From Lepidurus packardi (taxonomy: Eukaryota > Arthropoda > Branchiopoda > Notostraca > Triopsidae): a stretch of DNA of 64,000 nucleotides. Position numbers and translations under genes: made by a program. The stretch lies in NCBI GenBank assembly GCA_023053545.1, contig JAKZAN010000007.1, positions 4,402,001 through 4,466,000 on the forward strand. Reading direction: 5' to 3'. This document shows positions 59,701 to 64,000 of the stretch, piece by piece. How positions within the stretch are numbered: position 1 is the stretch's first letter; each line of letters opens with the position of its first letter. The notes beneath the pieces were generated by a model. That model did not search any database, was not told the origin of the DNA, and worked only from the letters and a program-made list of their open reading frames with translations.

Positions 59701-60164
59701 TGTCAATAGACAACTTTTTATACGGGCTTTTTGTTTTATAGTTCTGCAATCCGACGCACTTGCTTAACCTAACCTCGCCTTTGATTGCATTCCTACCAAC
59801 GGTTTCCCCCCAAATTTTTCCTTGAAAACCTGTCATTGCAAAATTCTGAAAGGTACGCGATTCTAGTAATTTGTAATTGATGGGCCATTTTTTCCGTTCC
59901 GAGGAATCCAACTGAGGAAAATCGCCTTGGAAAAGCCGTTTTTAGCCAAACGAGCTAACTCAACCGTGAGAGGATGACAATCCAGTTCTTGGCTTACTTT
60001 GCTATTATTTTTTAACTTTATTTCATTGGAAATCAAAAGTTCTTTTTTTAAATATTTGTTCTGAACTTGACTCCTAAGATTGCAAAATTGTTAGAAGGCT
60101 TCTTACCCGAGTGAATGCAAGTCCATAGGACAACAATGAAACATAGCACGTGACGAAGATTCAT
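53788..60164 (-). CDS. Secreted protein with VWC-like domains and basic cleavage sites
   Basis: Six minus-strand exons, 60107-60164, 58603-58653, 56739-56795, 56448-56648, 55329-55892 and 53788-54002, sum to 1146 nt (381 residues) with matching phases. The first exon encodes a signal peptide (MNLRHVLCFIVVLWTCIHS). Exon 4 is a Cys-rich module (RCQVENEW, HPCHYCLCYAGKVDCYW) of von Willebrand factor C type. A Pro/Ala-rich middle and a basic stretch (RLRKRQRGRLFRR) follow. RHKR near residue 289 looks like a furin site, followed by a His/Asp-rich stretch (GDHAHHDHHAHDQEH). A second Cys cluster, CNILGVRYELGEVIG joined to CQECRCAAQSLYCSPKCC, again resembles VWC and spans exons 5 and 6. VWC modules often bind BMP-family ligands, but no such role can be claimed here. 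I do not recognise the exact orthologue. The intron after exon 2 hosts a pogo element. Confidence 0.75.
54003..55328. other. Last intron of the VWC gene
   Basis: 1326 bp. It contains a pyrimidine-rich, TCTC-rich tract at about 54725-54855 directly before a perfect 9-bp hairpin at 54869-54891. No coding sequence was recognised. Confidence 0.6.
54869..54891. repeat. Perfect 9-bp inverted repeat with 5-base loop
   Basis: AGCGGTTCG at 54869-54877 pairs with CGAACCGCT at 54883-54891 around the loop ACTCG. It follows a long pyrimidine tract. Confidence 0.85.
55893..56447. other. Fourth intron of the VWC gene
   Basis: 555 bp with no recognised element. Confidence 0.6.
57382..58226 (+). mobile_element. 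Non-autonomous pogo/Tigger-like element in a VWC intron
   Basis: The left end CAGTAGATGCCGCTTACTAT follows a TA dinucleotide. The right end is the near inverse (GATCACAATAAACGGCATCT followed by AC). The short frame at 57841-58008 encodes an N-terminal helix-turn-helix fragment (KKRVDLNVKEKLQLIETYD, then AAIKLGIPQSSLSTLL), typical of pogo/Tigger/CENP-B DNA-binding domains. It then stops after 55 residues, and the catalytic DDE part is absent. A scrap further on (LNKPVRHALMN) could be the next part of the old transposase. Shared internal sequence with 16106-16901, including TTAATAGAATC and GTCAAGTGAATAT-type words, shows that these are one family. Confidence 0.88.
57841..58008 (+). pseudogene. 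Truncated pogo/Tigger transposase N-terminus
   Basis: A 55-codon frame from ATG to TAA encodes only the DNA-binding helix-turn-helix. Full pogo/Tigger transposases have several hundred residues and a DDE/DDD domain, which is absent here. A trapped DNA-binding peptide is conceivable but not supported. Confidence 0.7.
58654..60106. other. First intron of the VWC gene
   Basis: 1453 bp. Several open frames are present but show no motif. A T run lies near 58772-58785. Confidence 0.6.
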
Positions 60165-63100
60165 TGTTCTTTCGTAAGCTTACACCTTAACGCACTTATA
60201 CGTCGTACAGTACCAAACTCTTCCGTTGCTTCGACTTCAAAGGCAACAAAAAAGGCCTAATTTTGTTGTCCACGTCCTCTTCGCAATGATTGACACTAGA
60301 TACCTTAGATAAACGTCTCCAGGGTAACTTTTAGCGAGTCCCCGTTAGAGTATCTTGTTTAAAAAGAATGTAAAGATAGTGGCAGCTGTTTAGCAGCCCG
60401 TTTTCACTGCGTGCGCGGTGTTTCGTGCGTGGAAAACGAAGAACTGAAGCGACAACTACTTTCCAAGGGCTTAAACTTTCTTCTTGCTGGAAGCTTTAAC
60501 TGCTGCTATAGCTTGTGAAGGAGTCTTAAGACCAACCCAGACCTTCATCAGCCAAATAAGGCGACGCACGTCATTAAGTCAAGAACTGTGTGTAGACGCC
60601 CGGGTTTTTGCACCTGTAAGGTTTAATGAGGTGTTCACAACTTTTGCCTGGTCTTTTGCAAGCTTGAACTCTGTTATGCTAATGTTTGTGAGGGGAGGGA
60701 GTTGGGGGACTGAAATTACAAACGTTCGGTAAGACCCAAGGCCCAACTTTTCCTCGCAATTTGGTAAGTTTTTTCCTCTTCCAGAAGCGAGTCACGGAAC
60801 TGTAGAAATGGTTTCTTTGCCCGTATCCAAGCTGTTAGAACCGATTCCAAAGTGCGATTCTGTTGAACAAGAAATCCGTTGGTTCCGTAAATGGGTTTCT
60901 CCTAGTCCTAGTACAGCAATATACTTGTAGTGAGTTTTTGGTCAAAGGTGGGGTCGAGTTTAGAATCCCTTTTGCTACCCTGATGGCTATCAAGAACGAT
61001 TTCTGGGGGATACGAAACTTTGCACATGGCGCATCCCAACACATAGGGAAATACCCGCTCGCGCGAAAGTTCTGTCTCTCCCACGAGATCAATCTCTAGC
61101 CCTTGAAGACATAGTTTTCTATTTTTTTCGTTTTTTTTTTTACAGTGCAGACTTCACAAAGTTGGTGGTATTGGTGGCATTCGTGATTATACAGTTTGGA
61201 TTAGACGGTCTTTGCGGTCGTTTTCCATACCTGTTAGATGCTGAGCATATATGGGAAACTTTCACTTTCCCTGCTTTATATTCCTAGTGGAAGGCGCGTA
61301 TAAGGATGCTTCCTCTCTGGGTAACGGAAAGGAAAAGTTTAGGTATTCTCGCCAGCCAGTCTTTGTTCCCTCCATGAACTTTCCCGACGTTGAAAACCGG
61401 TTCGCAATTGTCGCAACTTGCTCTAGCAAGCAGGAAATCATTCCCCGACTTTATTTATCGCGAAAACCGCTCATCCAGCTCAGAATTATACAACTATCTC
61501 ACGAACAGAATTTAAACGTTTTCCGACCTTTGTCGCAAACCCGAATGATTGCGTGAGCATGATTGAATATTTCTACCCCTTTATCAAGCGTCACTGGCAT
61601 GGTCATATTGTTTGTTTGTTTTTGTCTCTTGGGAGTCGAGGATCCGATAATCTTAGGGAACCACATCGAACATATTCCACACTTAACGAGTCATTTTTGT
61701 TCACCTGAAAGTTATGCAATCAATTGAGAATCATCGCAAATGGTTGGACAAGCGGGGTCGGTTTCAAACGTTTCGGGACTTTTCGTGCGTTATAAACATT
61801 CTATGATTTTCTCTAATATTGGATATTGCAATACCGTATGTAGTACTATTCCGTTCAAAGGGAGAAAAATAGCTACCGAGTGAAGCAGCATCGAGCGGCG
61901 AATCCTAGTCAGGAGCAAAATTCGCTCGGTTACTTTTCATTATTGCGTCGTCGTACTATTACTTACGCAGGCTGAAGTAGCCTTACGAGTTCCAGCCTGA
62001 CGTTATTAAAAACCTTCGGTAGCTTCTATATTGTGTGGAATAGCTCGCGACTTCGAGTTAACGAGTTACCGCGCGGAAAATCGAACATTTAGTGACTGGC
62101 TTGCTTATGCGTAGGCGTTTATTGAGGTCCGTCCTTTGTCTCACATAGCTCTCGTTTTCATTTTTAAAAAGGAAAATCTGCTCACTCGGGAGCTTATATG
62201 GACTTTGCATGTATGTTTGCATATTTCACCATGCAAAAGGAACTTTTTTCCCTTTTGTTTTCCTTGTTTTATTTCGGTGAGAATTTGCAGTCACGAAGCC
62301 TTTGCAGGAGTATAATATATTGCTGAGTACGTTTGCAAGAACGCCTCACGTGACGATAAAACCTCTAAGCCTGTTTCTTTTGGGCCATGATAGCGTCATT
62401 AATGTGCCTAAATGATAATGGGAACATTAAGAGAAGACGGCAGAAGTGAGAACTGAGTTCACCATTCGGGAAGACAAAACATTAGCCATCATTATGCATA
62501 CAGAGCAGCAGCGAATAATAATTTAAGGGTGATCTGGATACGGAGTGTAGGTTCCATAGGTTGTCATATTTAGACATGGGTAGTTTATGTGTTGGATACA
62601 GAAGAAGATAGACGTCATCAGAGCCGTTAATGAAGTTGCAGGCCCTCATGTGTCACGCACTTCGCATTGATTCTTCCTTTTGTGTCATATTAATTACTTT
62701 CAGTTCGCCTCGTACTGTCTTTCTCGCTCCCCTTTTAAAGGAGAAGTAAGGTTTCAAAATGAAAAAATATATGTTATAGAAGAGACCAAACTACATGTTC
62801 TGACTTTGTTTCTGTGTTTCGGGAACGTTAAAATACATGGGTCCTATCCTTTGAGCACAAGATTTTCAAGTTCTGATCCACTTGTTGGGTGCAAGTGTGT
62901 AATACTTGGATTTTAGCTGTGATATCTCACGTTTCTCGAAAGGCCACAGACTCACAGTTAACCAATCTCGTCTTTTGGCGTAGGTTAAGTCCATGGATTT
63001 GAGTTGGACCACGTGCTGCAATGTAAACGTATATTTTAACGTCTTAAAAAAACTGTTTTCAAATTCATCGTTTTCCATAGTCGTATCGACAAACTTAGTA

Positions 63101-64000
63101 ATGCCGTACTAAAAAAAAAAGACAAGAGACGTATTAGGCATTCGTTTCTTCAGCGCAACTTGATTTAATTCTTGACTTCTGAACGCTTCTTTGGGCGCAT
63201 GCTAACGCATGATGAAAAATATATATAAAAAAAGATACACAGCAGAAGAAAAGTAATGACAAGAGGCTTGGTGAGGGAGATAGCGTTCGACTCCCTCGCC
63301 GGCATTGTGAGGAACAGAAAAAGGGTCCGATTTTATAAAACTCCCTTTCTTTGGGAAGCATAGTTTCCTTGACAAAGATCAATATTCCCTCAGGAGGTGT
63401 AAAATCTTCGTTTGGCGGTTGCTGCTGAGTATGGTAGCGGGGCCGTGTGTGTGGAGTCGTTTGACATAGCGATAAAGCTGCATGCAAATGATCTCAGTCC
63501 AAAAGGAGTTTATGTAGTGAATTGCTGATGGACCATTTCCCCTTGGTGTATCCCGGTTTCAGGTCACGCCAACCCAAAACCCACAAGCTCCCACACGTCT
63601 TTAAGCTTGCAGCATGTCCGTTTTATACTGTATAAGCATTCTAATAACTCCTTGGCTGCCTCGAGGCATTGCTGGTATGTGGAAGCCAGTGCGCATATAG
63701 CTTGGCGTGATTAGGAAGCATGTCAGGTCATTCAGATCTTTGCTTTCCCCGTAAACTAACTGCTTTACTGCCCAGAAAGTTTGGGCTACAAGAAGCGTTT
63801 TCATGTTTGTTACATTCTGAATTGGCGCCTTTTTTTCTTACGTATAGCCTTGGGGTTCTCTAAAAAGTAGTTCCAATTCAACAAGACCACTCGACAAGCC
63901 GTTATTTGCTCTATGCATGCAGATGTCGCTGTTAAAAACCAACCCCCTTAGAAGAAGTTACTCTGTTTGGAAATGTTTGGTTGGGTGTGCCCGAAGGGTA
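60165..64000. other. Right-hand region without a recognisable gene
   Basis: It should begin with the promoter of the VWC gene. I found no signal peptide, domain motif or exon chain in the remaining 3.8 kb on either strand. Open frames at 60484-60732, 61251-61556 and 63134-63487 lack any recognisable feature. Exons of a gene extending beyond the window cannot be excluded. Confidence 0.5.

Noticed and set aside
63134..63487. 117-codon minus-strand frame
   Set aside because: No recognised domain or signal peptide and no supporting exon chain.
1..64000. CRISPR array, prokaryotic operon or insertion sequence
   Set aside because: No regularly spaced repeats were seen, and the genes are spliced animal genes.

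Overview
The window is animal nuclear DNA, most likely from an arthropod. The genes are multi-exon with GT-AG introns, many only 50-90 bp long. The gene content (a TRPN/NompC channel with a long ankyrin array, a CARD-NB-ARC-WD40 Apaf-1, Pcf11, POMP) is metazoan. The dense, short-intron layout would suit a small-genome crustacean such as a branchiopod, but that is inference and no species marker was seen.

Layout from left to right. 1-3328 holds no recognisable gene, only a short pogo/Tigger-like relic. 3329-11296 (minus) is one uninterrupted 2655-codon reading frame of a Helitron2/Helentron rolling-circle transposon: cysteine-protease-like domain, five zinc fingers, HUH Rep nuclease, PIF1-type helicase and a C-terminal EEP endonuclease. 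POMP (12190-12732, plus) and Pcf11 (13494-23103, minus, 15 exons) follow and converge. Next on the minus strand come PGAP2 (23783-24920) and a tetraspan membrane protein (25580-29254). Four genes then run on the plus strand: ACSF2 (31470-34188), nompC (35583-43834, 27 exons), an ATRIP-like gene (44023-46084) with two tRNA-Ala(UGC) copies in an intron, and Apaf-1 (46605-52822, 17 exons). A secreted VWC-domain protein (53788-60164, minus) converges on Apaf-1. 60165-64000 is apparently gene-free.

The host genes do not form one pathway. They are core functions: proteasome assembly, mRNA 3'-end processing, GPI-anchor remodelling, fatty-acid activation, mechanosensation, the ATR checkpoint and the apoptosome. 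The mobile layer is the unusual part: an intact-looking Helentron with a possible second, degenerate protease-like domain, and a non-autonomous pogo family in four places, three of them inside introns. Exon models were built by hand from splice consensus, frame continuity and remembered family motifs. Each multi-exon model closes in frame, but no transcript or database evidence was available.
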